A DNA stretch of 64,000 bases from Hyphomicrobiales bacterium (GTDB taxonomy: Bacteria > Pseudomonadota > Alphaproteobacteria > Rhizobiales > Rhizobiaceae). Shown here in pieces: positions 16,799 to 27,999 of the stretch; the stretch's first letter is position 1; each line of letters begins with the position of its first letter. The notes under the pieces were generated by a model. The model made no database searches, was not told the origin of the DNA, and saw only the letters and a list, made by a program, of their open reading frames with translations. The DNA lies in contig UBQX01000011.1 of assembly GCA_900467685.1 (NCBI GenBank), positions 1 through 64,000 on the forward strand, in the 5' to 3' direction. A program made the translations under genes and the position numbers.

Positions 16799-18043
16799 TC
16801 AATTCGTCATGCGTGTCGTCTGATTCGCGACCTTGCCGCCGATTTCCGCGAAGGCCTTGTTCAGGCTCTTCACGTCCGTGGCCTTGTAGTAATTGGAGAT
16901 ATCGCCGGCGCAGGACTTCAACAGCGCTTCCCCATTTGATGGGGCCATGTAGGCGACCGTGAAGATGGTTACGCCCGCAGCACGTGCCTTCGCGCAGGTG
17001 CTCAGTGTCTCGGCGTCCAGTGCAGGCTTCCATTGGCTGCTGGCGCCCGTGTTTTCCCCGTCCGTCATGAGGACGATGAACTTCTTGAACGAGGTGTTTC
17101 CTTTTGCCGACTGCGCTTTCGCTTCATCCGTCGAGTTCAGGCTGGTGTTGGAATTGTCCATGGCGTCGGTCATGTCCGTCCCGCCCATGGGCTTCGTCGG
17201 CAGGTCGACGATATATTTTCGCGCAGCGCTTGTACCCCAGGAGAGTGCTGAACCCGTCTGAACCTTGTCATTGAACGAGTTAACTCCGGTTCGCACCAAC
17301 AAGTTGGACGAGTCCGCGGCCTCGATTGCATCCATTTGATCGAACAGACCGGCGGCCGCGCTCTTCAGCGAGGCGATTTTGCTGATGTAGCAAGGCGTTG
17401 AATAGACCCTGTCGTCCCACCTGTCCTTCGGATACTGGTAGCAGCCGTAAGGTCTCGTCTTGTCCTCTGTTTCAGTCGGCCACGACATCGAACCCGATTC
17501 ATCGACGACCAGATAAAGCGAGATCGCCGTCGCGGTCTGAGCCTGGCTTGTCGCCGTGCTGCTTCCGCCCACCGTGCGGTTGCCCGCAGAGTGAAACGCG
17601 GAGAAGGCCAGGAGCTGCGACGTGAATTTACCGTTGACCTTGACCGTGTAGTCCTTCTTGCTGCCGCTTCCCTGGCTGGTCACCGTGGCGACCAACGAAG
17701 CCTTGAGTTCCTTGACCTGCGCCTCCGAAAGCGTCGACGAGATCTGGCCCGAAGCAATGCGCACCGCGAAATCCTGCGCTTCCGACGCCGTAATATCGCC
17801 GTTGGTCAGCGCCGAGGCCGTGGCAAGCGAAGCGGCATCAAGCGCCGAAGACAGCTTGGATTTGTCGGACAGAAGCTTTGAAATATCCATGCTGGTCGCG
17901 ACCGCAGCCAGGATGACGGGGATGAGAACCGCGGCCAGGATTCCGAAATTGCCGTGCTTGTTGCCCACCAACCGGCGAGCCATCGACTTCAGGGAGCTGG
18001 GAATATGCATGACGAGTTCAACTTCCGCGCTGACAGACGCCAT
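16799..18043 (-). CDS. TadE/TadG-like pilus assembly protein with VWA domain
   Basis: A 414-residue protein of the TadG type. After a short basic stretch (ARRLVGNKHGNFGILAAVLI) comes a single transmembrane helix of the kind found in TadE/TadG pseudopilin-like proteins. An extracytoplasmic region rich in Ser/Ala/Thr follows, then a von Willebrand factor A domain with the MIDAS signature in LVVDESGSMSW, a conserved Thr region (GGTDMTDAM) and LMTDGENTGASS. Such proteins are associated with Flp/Tad pili, but no other tad gene is nearby, so this is an orphan copy. The start is uncertain: ATG at 18043 and ATG at 18010 (MHIPSSLKSMARR) both lack a strong ribosome site. Confidence 0.85.
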   Translation of the reverse strand: MASVSAEVELVMHIPSSLKSMARRLVGNKHGNFGILAAVLIPVILAAVATSMDISKLLSDKSKLSSALDAASLATASALTNGDITASEAQDFAVRIASGQISSTLSEAQVKELKASLVATVTSQGSGSKKDYTVKVNGKFTSQLLAFSAFHSAGNRTVGGSSTATSQAQTATAISLYLVVDESGSMSWPTETEDKTRPYGCYQYPKDRWDDRVYSTPCYISKIASLKSAAAGLFDQMDAIEAADSSNLLVRTGVNSFNDKVQTGSALSWGTSAARKYIVDLPTKPMGGTDMTDAMDNSNTSLNSTDEAKAQSAKGNTSFKKFIVLMTDGENTGASSQWKPALDAETLSTCAKARAAGVTIFTVAYMAPSNGEALLKSCAGDISNYYKATDVKSLNKAFAEIGGKVANQTTRMTN

Positions 18044-18154
18044 TTTATATCCGCGGGGGAATTAACATCCCCCTTCCGAGATGCGAAAAATTGTAATGAC
18101 GAACCGATTTTCGACAAAGCGCGGTTTTCGCTTAAGCCTTTGTCAATGATCCCT

Positions 18155-18210
18155 CGAAGCAGTTTCAGCGAAAGTGAAAATCGAATTCGCGTGAAGAATT
18201 GCGCAAAAGG
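18155..18210 (+). repeat. Divergent copy of the CAATTCC palindromic repeat
   Basis: This segment (AGTTTCAGCGAAAGTGAAAA, then GAAGAATTGCGCAAAA) aligns with the better-preserved copies at 27898-27946 and 41983-42039. It lies in the 286-base gap between the VWA gene and the TRIC gene, where I see no other feature. Confidence 0.55.
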
Positions 18211-18329
18211 AAACAGATGGACCGTTTCGCCGTTTCGAAAGGTTGAAACGGCCTGATGCGAGGCCTCAAGCCTCGAGGAAGCCCGATCAGCTAGGCTTGC
18301 ACAAAGAAGACAGAGCCTGGGAGAGCCTG

Positions 18330-18977
18330 ATGGGTTTCGCCGACATCCTGAATTATGCGGGGATTGCCGTTTTCGCGGCGACCGGCGCGCTCTCGGCATC
18401 GCGAAAGCAGATGGATATTATCGGCTTCCTGTTCCTGGCAGTCGTCACGGCCGTCGGCGGCGGAACGTTCAGAGATCTGATCCTTGGCAATGTTCCGGTC
18501 TTCTGGGTCGTCAATCCGATCTACATCATGGTCTGCGCAGGCGTAGCCGTTCTCCTCTTCTTCACCGCGCACCTTCTTGAGTCGCGTTATGTATGGCTAT
18601 TGTGGCTCGATGCCATCGGGCTGGCGGCCTATTGCGTGATCGGAGCCCAGAAGGGCCTCGATGTCTCCGGCTCACCGACTGTCGCAATCGTCACGGGCGT
18701 TCTGACTGCGGCTTTCGGAGGCATCCTTCGGGATATTCTGACGGGCGAGCCTTCAGTCCTGCTCAGGCCCGAGATTTACGTGACGGCCGCCCTCTCTGGC
18801 GCCGGCGCCTATACCGCGCTCGTCCAGTTGGATGTTTCGCACGCGATTGCAGCCGCCATCGCGGCACTCGTTGCCTTCATCGTTCGCGGCGGCGCGTTGA
18901 AATTCGGCTGGCGGCTGAGCGGCTATCGCCAGCGGCCCGGCCGTCATCCGGACGAAATTCCCTCGATCCGGCGCTGA
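18330..18977 (+). CDS. TRIC-type cation channel family membrane protein (UPF0126/YadS)
   Basis: A 215-residue integral membrane protein with seven predicted hydrophobic segments. It contains the duplicated family motif GGGTFRDLILG (about residue 43) and GGILRDILTG (about residue 130), each ending a half of the internal repeat. Bacterial homologues form trimeric, potassium-permeable channels; others are annotated only as UPF0126. The start at MGFADILNYAG is supported by GGGAGAG 5 bases upstream; the longer frame upstream is not supported. It is convergent with irr downstream. Confidence 0.9.
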   Translation: MGFADILNYAGIAVFAATGALSASRKQMDIIGFLFLAVVTAVGGGTFRDLILGNVPVFWVVNPIYIMVCAGVAVLLFFTAHLLESRYVWLLWLDAIGLAAYCVIGAQKGLDVSGSPTVAIVTGVLTAAFGGILRDILTGEPSVLLRPEIYVTAALSGAGAYTALVQLDVSHAIAAAIAALVAFIVRGGALKFGWRLSGYRQRPGRHPDEIPSIRR

Positions 18978-19071
18978 CCAGAGCCCATCTGGGCCCGCCA
19001 ATGCGCCGCGGGACAATATTCGAAAAAGGAAAAGTCAGGCCGACGAAACCGGTTCCGTCAGCCCTGCAGGC

Positions 19072-19491
19072 TCAACGTGCCTTGCGGCGCAAGCGGATGA
19101 CCACGTCAACATGCGCGATTTCCATACCTTCCGGCGGTTCGGGCAGGTTGCTGATCTCGAGATTGCTGACAGGAATATCCACCACATCGCTGTCACCCTC
19201 GACATAGAAATGATGGTGGTCCGAGACATTCGTGTCGAAATAGGTCTTGGCGCTCTCGATGGCGAGAACGCGCAGCAGGCCTGCTTCGGTAAACTGGTGC
19301 AGGGTGTTGTAGACCGTGGCCAAAGACACTGGGACGCCAGCGATGGTCGCCTCTTCGTGCAACTCCTCGGCCGTCAGGTGACGGTCGCCCTTGGCGAACA
19401 GAAGATCGGCGAGCGCGATGCGCTGGCGCGTCGGGCGCAAGCCGGAATCGCGCAGCCTGTTCTCGGTATCGGGAAGCATTCTTTGGTCCAT
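19072..19491 (-). CDS. irr: Iron response regulator Irr (Fur family)
   Basis: Haem-responsive Fur-family regulator used by Rhizobiales in place of Fur. The 139-residue protein has the winged helix (LRPTRQRIALADLLF, LTAEELHEEA, VSLATVYNTLHQFTEAGLLRVL) and the Irr-typical histidine cluster SDHHHFYVEGD. It has no cysteine, so the Cys-Pro haem regulatory motif of Bradyrhizobium Irr is absent, as in other Rhizobiaceae. A longer frame begins at 19551, but that ATG lies inside the predicted -10 box, so MDQRMLPDTE at 19491 (GAGG upstream) is chosen. The divergent fabA-fabB-fabI genes are the usual Rhizobiaceae neighbours. Confidence 0.92.
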   Translation of the reverse strand: MDQRMLPDTENRLRDSGLRPTRQRIALADLLFAKGDRHLTAEELHEEATIAGVPVSLATVYNTLHQFTEAGLLRVLAIESAKTYFDTNVSDHHHFYVEGDSDVVDIPVSNLEISNLPEPPEGMEIAHVDVVIRLRRKAR

Positions 19492-19548
19492 GCGCCTCAA
19501 GCCGTCTCTTGATCCGGCGTAAAAGTGGATGAATTCACTATTGTTTAT

Positions 19549-19577
19549 CATATATCGCGGGGATGAAGCCGTTGCAA
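19549..19577 (-). promoter_or_regulatory. Predicted irr promoter
   Basis: Minus-strand -35 TTGCAA (19572-19577), 17 bases, -10 TATATG (19549-19554). The start would be near 19542, giving a 50-base leader to the chosen irr start. No ICE-type Irr operator or Fur-like palindrome is evident. Confidence 0.55.
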
Positions 19578-19915
19578 CCGCTTCATGACCGCAGATGTCT
19601 GCAAAAACCTGTCGTTAAGGGGCACAAGACGAAAACAGGACTGGCTGGAGGCTTGCAACTCGACTAAGAAACCGCACAATAATGGTCGGCTTGGGCCGGC
19701 AGAGGGCGAAAGCCCGATTGGGGGAATTGCAAGGTCCAACGCAGAGCGCCATATGAGGCAGGGCGCGCCGCATCCAGACTTTGGGAGTTTCCCCCGCGTT
19801 GATTTTTTTGCTAGAGGCTTTTGGAGCGACATTCTCCTGAGCCTTTTGCAAGGTAGGCAATGTCGCGGCTGAACCAGCAAAACGGTTCGCAGACGGAATT
19901 AGGGACCTGCATTTG
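19578..19915. other. Intergenic region between irr and fabA
   Basis: About 340 bases with no convincing gene. It must contain the fabA-fabB-fabI promoter, but I cannot pick a single good forward -35/-10 pair. The T-rich stretch near 19801-19815 is a candidate region. Open frames here on the minus strand are shadows running out of fabA. Confidence 0.4.
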
Positions 19916-20431
19916 ATGACCTCCAGGAAGTCCAGCTTTACATATGAAGAGATTTTGACCTGCTCGCATGGGCAGATGTTCGGCCCCGGCAATGCGCAAT
20001 TGCCGCTGCCGCCGATGCTCATGCTGCACCGGATCACCGAAATCTCCGAAACCGGCGGCCCCAACGACAAGGGCTTTGCGCGGGCCGAATTCGACATCAC
20101 GCCGGACCTCTGGTTCTTCCCGTGCCATTTCGAAGGCGATCCGGTCATGCCGGGCTGCCTCGGCCTCGATGCGCTGTGGCAGCTGACGGGCTTCTATCTC
20201 GGCTGGCTGGGCGAGCCTGGCAAGGGCCGTGCCCTCTCCACAGGTGAAGTGAAGTTCACCGGCCAGATCACGCCCGAAACGAAACTCGTCGAGTTTGGCA
20301 TCGACTTCAAGCGCGTCATGCGCGGCCGCCTCGTTCTCGGAACGGCGGATGGCTGGGTCAAGGCAGACGGCGAAGAAGTGTTCAAGGCAACCGACCTGCG
20401 CGTCGGGCTTTTCAAGGAAAAGGCAGCCTGA
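19916..20431 (+). CDS. fabA: 3-hydroxydecanoyl-ACP dehydratase/isomerase FabA
   Basis: Dehydrates 3-hydroxydecanoyl-ACP and isomerises trans-2- to cis-3-decenoyl-ACP, the entry point of anaerobic unsaturated fatty acid synthesis. The 171-residue hotdog-fold protein has active-site His71 in [11 protein letters not shown] and Asp85 in [11 protein letters not shown], equivalent to His70/Asp84 of E. coli FabA. The ATG at 19916 ([12 protein letters not shown]) matches rhizobial homologues; a TTG one codon earlier is possible. fabB follows after 137 bp. Confidence 0.97.
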   Translation: MTSRKSSFTYEEILTCSHGQMFGPGNAQLPLPPMLMLHRITEISETGGPNDKGFARAEFDITPDLWFFPCHFEGDPVMPGCLGLDALWQLTGFYLGWLGEPGKGRALSTGEVKFTGQITPETKLVEFGIDFKRVMRGRLVLGTADGWVKADGEEVFKATDLRVGLFKEKAA

Positions 20432-20568
20432 GCCATCCTCAGGTGCTGAATTAGCCGCATTTCAGCGGCAGTCAATCTCGCGCGCGACGATGCGTTGTGC
20501 GGAAGACACGAGGGAGGAAAGGCCTGGACACGGCCTTTCATGCTTCCGGTTAGAAGAAGGTAGGATAC

Positions 20569-21801
20569 ATGAGACGGGTCGTCATCACGGGTCTCGGAAT
20601 TGTTTCGTCCATCGGCAACAATGCCGACGAGGTCACGCAGTCGCTGAAAGCTGCCCGCTCGGGCATCACGGCATCGCCGGACTTCGCTGAGAACGGCTTC
20701 CGTTGCCAGGTCTGGGGCCGTCCGACGCTGGGCGCCGAGCAGCTGGCCGAGATGGTCGATCGCCGCGCCATGCGCTTCCTGAGCCAAGGCGGCGCGTGGA
20801 ACCACGTCGCCATGAAGCAGGCAGTCGCCGATGCCGGCCTGGCCGAAACCGATTACGCAGAGAACGAGCGCGTCGGCATCATCATGGGCTCCGGCGGCCC
20901 CTCCACCCGTCAGGTCGTGGAAGCTGCCGACATCACCCGCGCCAACAAGAGCCCGAAGCGCATCGGCCCGTTTGCCGTGCCGAAGGCCATGTCGTCGACG
21001 GCATCGGCCACGCTGGCCACATGGTTCAAGATCCACGGCGTCAACTATTCGATCTCGTCCGCCTGCTCGACCTCGGCCCATTGCATCGGCAATGCTGCCG
21101 AGATGATCCAGTGGGGCAAGCAGGACATGATGTTCGCTGGCGGCCACGAAGACCTCGACTGGACCATGTCGAACCTCTTCGACGCCATGGGCGCCATGTC
21201 CTCGAAGTATAACGACACGCCCGCAACCGCCTCGCGCGCCTATGACGTCTCGCGTGACGGCTTCGTCATCGCGGGCGGCGCCGGCGTTCTGGTTCTCGAA
21301 GAGCTGGAACACGCCAAGGCACGCGGCGCCAAGATCTATGCCGAAATCACCGGCTATGGCGCCACCTCCGACGGCTACGACATGGTGGCCCCCTCGGGCG
21401 AAGGCGCCATCCGTTGCATGCGCCAGGCGCTGAAGACGGTTCAGGGCGAAGTCGATTACATCAACACGCACGGCACCTCGACGCCGGTCGGCGACAGCAA
21501 GGAAATCGGTGCGATCCGCGAAGTCTTCGGCGACCACATTCCGCATATCCAGTCGACCAAGTCGCTGACGGGCCATTCGCTCGGTGCTGCCGGCGTGCAG
21601 GAATCCATCTACGGCCTCCTGATGATGCAGAACCGCTTCATCGGCGAAAGCGCCCATATCACAGAGCTCGACCCCGAATTCGACGGCGTTCCGATCGTGC
21701 GCAAGCGCATCGACGACGCCAAGATCGACACCGTCCTGTCCAACTCCTTCGGCTTCGGCGGCACGAATGCCACGCTGGTCTTCCAGCGGTATAACGGGTA
21801 A
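20569..21801 (+). CDS. fabB: 3-oxoacyl-ACP synthase I FabB
   Basis: Condensing enzyme that elongates cis-3-decenoyl-ACP and so acts with FabA. The 410-residue thiolase-fold protein has the Cys-His-His triad: Cys166 in [10 protein letters not shown], a His in [11 protein letters not shown] and a His in [12 protein letters not shown], plus the C-terminal [10 protein letters not shown]. The adjacency to fabA marks it as FabB rather than FabF. fabI begins 6 bases after its stop codon. Confidence 0.96.
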   Translation: MRRVVITGLGIVSSIGNNADEVTQSLKAARSGITASPDFAENGFRCQVWGRPTLGAEQLAEMVDRRAMRFLSQGGAWNHVAMKQAVADAGLAETDYAENERVGIIMGSGGPSTRQVVEAADITRANKSPKRIGPFAVPKAMSSTASATLATWFKIHGVNYSISSACSTSAHCIGNAAEMIQWGKQDMMFAGGHEDLDWTMSNLFDAMGAMSSKYNDTPATASRAYDVSRDGFVIAGGAGVLVLEELEHAKARGAKIYAEITGYGATSDGYDMVAPSGEGAIRCMRQALKTVQGEVDYINTHGTSTPVGDSKEIGAIREVFGDHIPHIQSTKSLTGHSLGAAGVQESIYGLLMMQNRFIGESAHITELDPEFDGVPIVRKRIDDAKIDTVLSNSFGFGGTNATLVFQRYNG

Positions 21802-21807
21802 CTTTCC

Positions 21808-22614
21808 ATGACGGGTTTCATGCAGGGTAAACGCGGCCTCATCATGGGGGTCGCCAACAATCATTCCATCGCCTGGGGCATCTCCAAGGCGCTTCATGCG
21901 CAAGGTGCCGAGCTTGCCTTCACCTTCCAGGGCGAGGCGCTGGGCAAGCGCGTGAAACCGCTCGCAGCCGAAGTCAATTCCGACATCGTGCTTCCCTGCG
22001 ACGTCGAAGACATCGCTTCGGTAGATGCCATCTTTGCCGCCCTGAAGGAACGCTGGGGCACGATCGATTTCGTCGTGCATGCCATCGGCTTCTCCGACAA
22101 GAACGAGCTGAAGGGGCTTTACGCCGACACGACGCGCGAGAATTTCGTGCGCACCATGGTCATCTCCTGCTTCTCCTTCACGGAAATCGCCAAGCGCGCG
22201 GCCGCGATGATGAACCCCGGCGGCTCGATCCTGACGCTGACCTATAACGGCTCGCAGCGCGTCATCCCCAATTACAACGTGATGGGCGTCGCCAAGGCGG
22301 CATTGGAAGCCTCCATGCGCTACCTCGCCGCCGACTACGGCCCGCGCGATATCCGCGTCAACGCGATCTCCGCAGGCCCGGTCCGCACCCTGGCAGGCGC
22401 AGGCATTTCCGATGCCCGCGCCATGTATTCCTGGAACCAGAAGAACGCGCCGCTCCGCCGCACGGCCTCGATCGAAGATATCGGCGGCTCCGCTCTCTAT
22501 CTGCTGAGCGACCTGTCGCGCGGTGTCACCGGCGAAGTGCATTATGTCGACGCCGGCTACAACATCACGTCCATGCCGGTGCTCGACCAGCTGATGAAGT
22601 CTGATCAGGACTGA
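21808..22614 (+). CDS. fabI: Enoyl-ACP reductase FabI
   Basis: NADH-dependent reductase for the last step of each elongation cycle and the target of triclosan and isoniazid-type inhibitors. The 268-residue Rossmann protein starts with GKRGLIMGVANNHSIAWGI, the divergent FabI nucleotide loop. The catalytic Tyr/Lys lie in NYNVMGVAKAALEAS. It is the last gene of fabA-fabB-fabI and is followed by a strong terminator. Confidence 0.95.
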   Translation: MTGFMQGKRGLIMGVANNHSIAWGISKALHAQGAELAFTFQGEALGKRVKPLAAEVNSDIVLPCDVEDIASVDAIFAALKERWGTIDFVVHAIGFSDKNELKGLYADTTRENFVRTMVISCFSFTEIAKRAAAMMNPGGSILTLTYNGSQRVIPNYNVMGVAKAALEASMRYLAADYGPRDIRVNAISAGPVRTLAGAGISDARAMYSWNQKNAPLRRTASIEDIGGSALYLLSDLSRGVTGEVHYVDAGYNITSMPVLDQLMKSDQD

Positions 22615-22639
22615 TTGCAGCGACGTATTGCGAAATGAC

Positions 22640-22672
22640 AAGGCCCGGTCGTTGGGAGCGACCGAGCCTTTT
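22640..22672 (+). terminator. Intrinsic terminator after fabI
   Basis: AAGGC-CCGGTCG pairs with CGACCG-AGCCTT and runs into TTTT. It lies 26 bases beyond the fabI stop codon. Confidence 0.85.
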
Positions 22673-22784
22673 CCGTAGGATGGGTCCGCCATTGGCGCGA
22701 TGGCAATCAGATCAACGCAAGACTGGCGTCAAGATCGATAGCCGATACGCAGAAACTGGAAATGCGCCAGTCATCATCCCCGGA

Positions 22785-23033
22785 TTAATCGTTGCACTCG
22801 ATCACGTTCATCGACGCAGCAACACAGACCGCATGCATGCGGTTTTGAGCGCCGAGCTTGCGCTCCGCGCAGAACAGCAGTGTCTCGACCTCATGCGTCG
22901 CCAGAGCAAGCTTGCGTGCAATGGATTCCACGCCGTGACCGACCGCGGTCAGGGTAAGACACTTCAGTTCAGAACGGGTCAAGGTTTCGACAAGCGAAAC
23001 GCTCTCGCCGACCATGCGCGAAGGAATGGTCAC
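22785..23033 (-). CDS. Small LuxR-type helix-turn-helix protein
   Basis: An 82-residue protein that consists almost only of a GerE/LuxR-type HTH (LTRSELKCLTLTAVGHGVES, IARKLALATHEVETLLFCAE), without a receiver or autoinducer domain. Proteins like this are common orphans in rhizobia. The start is read as GTG at 23033 with GGAG 6 bases upstream; a TTG four codons earlier would place that ribosome site inside the gene. Target unknown. It is isolated between fabI (convergent) and an AraC regulator. Confidence 0.75.
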   Translation of the reverse strand: MTIPSRMVGESVSLVETLTRSELKCLTLTAVGHGVESIARKLALATHEVETLLFCAERKLGAQNRMHAVCVAASMNVIECND

Positions 23034-23194
23034 GTCAGTCTCCAAAACTCGGTATCAAAGCGCTTTAAATCGCGCGAAAAAAATTATGCGCCCGATCCGG
23101 AAGGATCCGCGCATCACATGAGCGAATATATAAACCGGATTTAGCAATCTGTCTTTGACAGACCATGCCAATCGCTTGACACTGGAACACAATC

Positions 23195-24259
23195 TTACGA
23201 ACGGGAAAGGCTGTCTTTGACCTTTGTCAAATTTTGCGCCCGACTGAGGCTGCGATATTCTCGCGGGGTAATTCCGAACCAACGATGGAAAGACCGGGTG
23301 AAGACGCTCGGAGCGGAATAACCGAGCCTGTAGGACACTTCCGTGGCGCTGAGCGCGGTCTGAGCCATGAGCTGTTCCGCCAGCCGCCGCCGCAAGCCGT
23401 CGCGCAGTTCGTTGAGTGTCGTATCGAGTTCGGACAGGCGGCGCTGCAATGTCCGTTCGGACACGCCGAAAAAGTTGGCCGCCGAGGCAAGCGTGATTTC
23501 ATCTTCCGACATGCGCGAAAGGACGAAACGCTCCATCTCCTCTCGGAAATCTGCTTCATCCGAGAGCTCGGGCCGAAGTTGCCGGCATTGCAGGTCCATC
23601 AACTCGAAAAGCTTGGGGTCGCCATGCGCATTGGGCAGCGATAGAAGCGACGTTGGAATCCACAAGCTGTTGATCCGGCAATCGAATGAAGTGTGCCGCG
23701 CCACATATTCCCGAAAGGGCCGGGGATCGGATGGTGGCTTTCGCTCCAGCTCCACCTCGATCTCGGCGGTCTTCGCCCCGAACAGGCTACGAATGTGTCG
23801 CATCACCAGGGCTACGCCCAGGTCGACGAACTGCTCGCGTTTCAGGATCACCGGGGCGAATGTCCAGCGATAGACGAGATAGTCCCCTTCCGTCTCCAGC
23901 CGGCCATAGCTGGTCTGGGCGCTGTATTGCATGTGTTCTGTCTGGAAACGAAGGAAATGTTCCAGCGTCGGCGCAGCCATCAGTCCGTATCCGAAAGGTC
24001 CGGTGGAACCGGCCTTGTATTGCAGCGCGAACTTGAGCCCGAAGGCCTCGTCCTTCGCCGCTTCGGCGCAATATTCGAGTAGGGCACAGAACCTGCCGAG
24101 GCTTATCCGATCCACCATGGAGCTGAAAAGCGCAGGGTCGATCCCGATCCGCCTGCATTCCGGGCGAATATCCAGACCCTGCGCTTGCGCAAACTCCACC
24201 AGCCCCGCGCCCATTCCGGACACGATGCTATAGCGATCTGAAAATGCCTCCTCCAGCAT
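23195..24259 (-). CDS. AraC family transcriptional regulator
   Basis: A 354-residue regulator of the AraC type with an N-terminal arabinose-operon-regulator-like domain (about 1-190) and a C-terminal double HTH (ITLASAANFFGVSERTLQRR and ALSATEVSYRLGYSAPSVFT, then RSFHRWFGITPREYR). The domain pairing resembles OruR/ArgR-type and ligand-sensing AraC regulators. The start is uncertain: MLEEAFSDRY at 24259 is chosen, but the frame continues to 24304. No target is apparent next to it; the flanking genes belong to other functions. Confidence 0.85.
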   Translation of the reverse strand: MLEEAFSDRYSIVSGMGAGLVEFAQAQGLDIRPECRRIGIDPALFSSMVDRISLGRFCALLEYCAEAAKDEAFGLKFALQYKAGSTGPFGYGLMAAPTLEHFLRFQTEHMQYSAQTSYGRLETEGDYLVYRWTFAPVILKREQFVDLGVALVMRHIRSLFGAKTAEIEVELERKPPSDPRPFREYVARHTSFDCRINSLWIPTSLLSLPNAHGDPKLFELMDLQCRQLRPELSDEADFREEMERFVLSRMSEDEITLASAANFFGVSERTLQRRLSELDTTLNELRDGLRRRLAEQLMAQTALSATEVSYRLGYSAPSVFTRSFHRWFGITPREYRSLSRAQNLTKVKDSLSRS

Positions 24260-24399
24260 GGTGGTCCAGATGTCAAATAAGTGGCGCCTAAAGTCAAAAC
24301 GCACATATATCTAAAGAAGTCTAGATGTCACACTTTCCAAAGCGCTTGCGCTGCCACTGCAGGCTTTCACTCAGCAGAAGGAGACGGTGCCAGACCCGC

Positions 24400-25416
24400 C
24401 TATTTGCGGGCCCAGAGCACCTTGTAGCGGGCGTTGCGGCAGGTCTCGCCATGGGCCTTGAACAAGGTCGCCAGCGTGTCCTCGTAAGGCAGGCCGCGAT
24501 TGGCGACCATGAGCAGATTTCCGCCGATCTTGAGGATGTCCGCCGCCCGCTTCACGAAGGCGCGGCCGAGCGCCGGATCGGCGGCATGGCCTTCATGGAA
24601 GGGCGGATTCATGATGACGAAATCATATTTCGCCTTGATCTCCTCGCCCGCCACGTCATGCCAGTTGGCATGCGAAGCCAGGCCCGGATGCGCAGCCGCC
24701 AGATTGCCCTTCGCCATCTGCAGCGCGGCATAATCAGCCTCGTAGAGATCGATGGACTTCAGCCGCGGCGAAGCATCGGCCAGCATGACCGAGAGATAGC
24801 CCCAGCCGGCACCGAGATCGGCAGCCGCGCCATCGAGATCGTTCGGCAAACGGCCGGCCAGCAGTTCCGAGCCGGCATCGACCTCTCCATAGGAGAACAT
24901 GCCCGGCGCCGTGCGGAAGCGGTCTTCCACCATCGCAGGTTCCGGCGCCAGCGTTGCGGCAAGCGCATCGGCATTGTCCGGGCGGACGAACCACACGGCC
25001 TGACCGTGATATTTCGGCATATGCTCGACGGAAACCCCAAGCTTGGCGATCCGCTTGCGCAGCGCCTCGATCCCGTCTTCCTTGGCACCCGCAAGAACGA
25101 TCATCGCGCCGGGCTTCGTGCGCTTCAGCGCTTGAGAGACCCGAGCTTCATTGCCGCCCTTGAACTTGTCGCAGAGCACCAGCGCCAGATCGTAGTCAGC
25201 GCCCTCCGCCGACGGCGTTGCAACCGCACCAGAGGCGGCGAGCCGGTTGAAGACCGGGCGGAAGCCCTGCACGCAGGCGATCTCCGCCGCAAACCCCTCG
25301 GGCAGCCGGAACCCGGCCTCAGCGCCGAGGAACAGGACGTTCTGCTCGGCGCCGGGCGCATCGAGTGTGCCGGTGTCGAAGGGATGGAAGAGGGTTTTCA
25401 GCGCGTCGCGAGCCAT
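24400..25416 (-). CDS. Class I SAM-dependent methyltransferase, RsmC/RlmG-like
   Basis: A 338-residue protein with duplicated methyltransferase-like halves. The C-terminal catalytic half contains the SAM-binding DLGAGWGYLSVML and the N6/N2-methyltransferase motif IMNPPFHEG, typical of RsmC (16S rRNA G1207) and RlmG. The degenerate N-terminal half resembles the RsmC pseudo-domain. It is probably an rRNA guanine-N2 methyltransferase; exact site specificity cannot be read from sequence. MARDALKTLF at 25416 is taken as start in preference to a TTG at 25440. The pnp terminator lies just upstream. Confidence 0.85.
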   Translation of the reverse strand: MARDALKTLFHPFDTGTLDAPGAEQNVLFLGAEAGFRLPEGFAAEIACVQGFRPVFNRLAASGAVATPSAEGADYDLALVLCDKFKGGNEARVSQALKRTKPGAMIVLAGAKEDGIEALRKRIAKLGVSVEHMPKYHGQAVWFVRPDNADALAATLAPEPAMVEDRFRTAPGMFSYGEVDAGSELLAGRLPNDLDGAAADLGAGWGYLSVMLADASPRLKSIDLYEADYAALQMAKGNLAAAHPGLASHANWHDVAGEEIKAKYDFVIMNPPFHEGHAADPALGRAFVKRAADILKIGGNLLMVANRGLPYEDTLATLFKAHGETCRNARYKVLWARK

Positions 25417-25434
25417 GGCGGTCAATCCGTGTTC

Positions 25435-25468
25435 AAACAAAAAAGGCGCGGGACATGATCCCGCGCCC
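25435..25468 (-). terminator. Intrinsic terminator after pnp
   Basis: On the minus strand GGCGCGGGA pairs with TCCCGCGCC, followed by TTTTTTGTTTG. It is 20 bases beyond the pnp stop codon and separates it from the methyltransferase gene. Confidence 0.9.
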
Positions 25469-25487
25469 GATCATAAAGAGCCTACGC

Positions 25488-27635
<2,148 letters not shown>

Positions 27636-27897
27636 GTCTAGTCCTTCAATAGAAGGCGGATCGGCCGGATGCCCCTTCGGACAACGCGCGCTTTCGCCTT
27701 TTGATGCAGGCAGATCACGGGCAAGACAACAGGAAGCTTTGGTCCCACTGGTGAGGCATTCCCACCAAAAGCATCCGGCAATCCTGCCCCATGACAGGCC
27801 AACGGTTAAGTTGCGGCATTCCGGCCCATCCGGACTGCCAGCGCCCCACCCCGGTTGGAACGGGACGGAGGAATTTCATCACCGCGTTCTTTGTTTT

Positions 27898-27946
27898 GAG
27901 CAATTCCGGTGGCGAAACCGGTTTCCGCTTTCGCTGGAATTGCCCG
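27898..27946 (-). repeat. CAATTCC palindromic repeat, copy in the rpsO-pnp gap
   Basis: The terminal arms CAATTCC and GGAATTG are perfect, and the interior includes AGCGAAAGCGGAAACCGG. On the minus strand it matches the copy at 41983-42039 over almost its full length, including the A-rich tail CAAAAC. It forms a long hairpin in the pnp 5' leader RNA. Confidence 0.75.
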
Positions 27947-27958
27947 AAGCGGTGCAAC

Positions 27959-27991
27959 AAGGCCGGCGGAACCGCTTGGCTCGCCGGCCTT
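27959..27991 (-). terminator. Hairpin after rpsO
   Basis: A 10-bp stem AAGGCCGGCG/CGCCGGCCTT begins 9 bases after the rpsO stop. Only TTG follows, so read-through to pnp is likely; it may be a processing or partial termination site. Confidence 0.55.
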
Positions 27992-27999
27992 GAAACATA

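Larger units (their letters stand above)
27636..27999. other. rpsO-pnp intergenic region
   Basis: About 360 bases without a credible gene. It holds the post-rpsO hairpin, a CAATTCC-type palindromic repeat, and the pnp leader with a moderate stem-loop that may be the RNase III autoregulation site known for pnp in other bacteria. Confidence 0.55.

Noticed and set aside
20194-22692. 832-residue minus-strand frame
   Set aside because: Antisense to fabA, fabB and fabI, with the His/Arg/Gly-rich composition typical of shadow frames.
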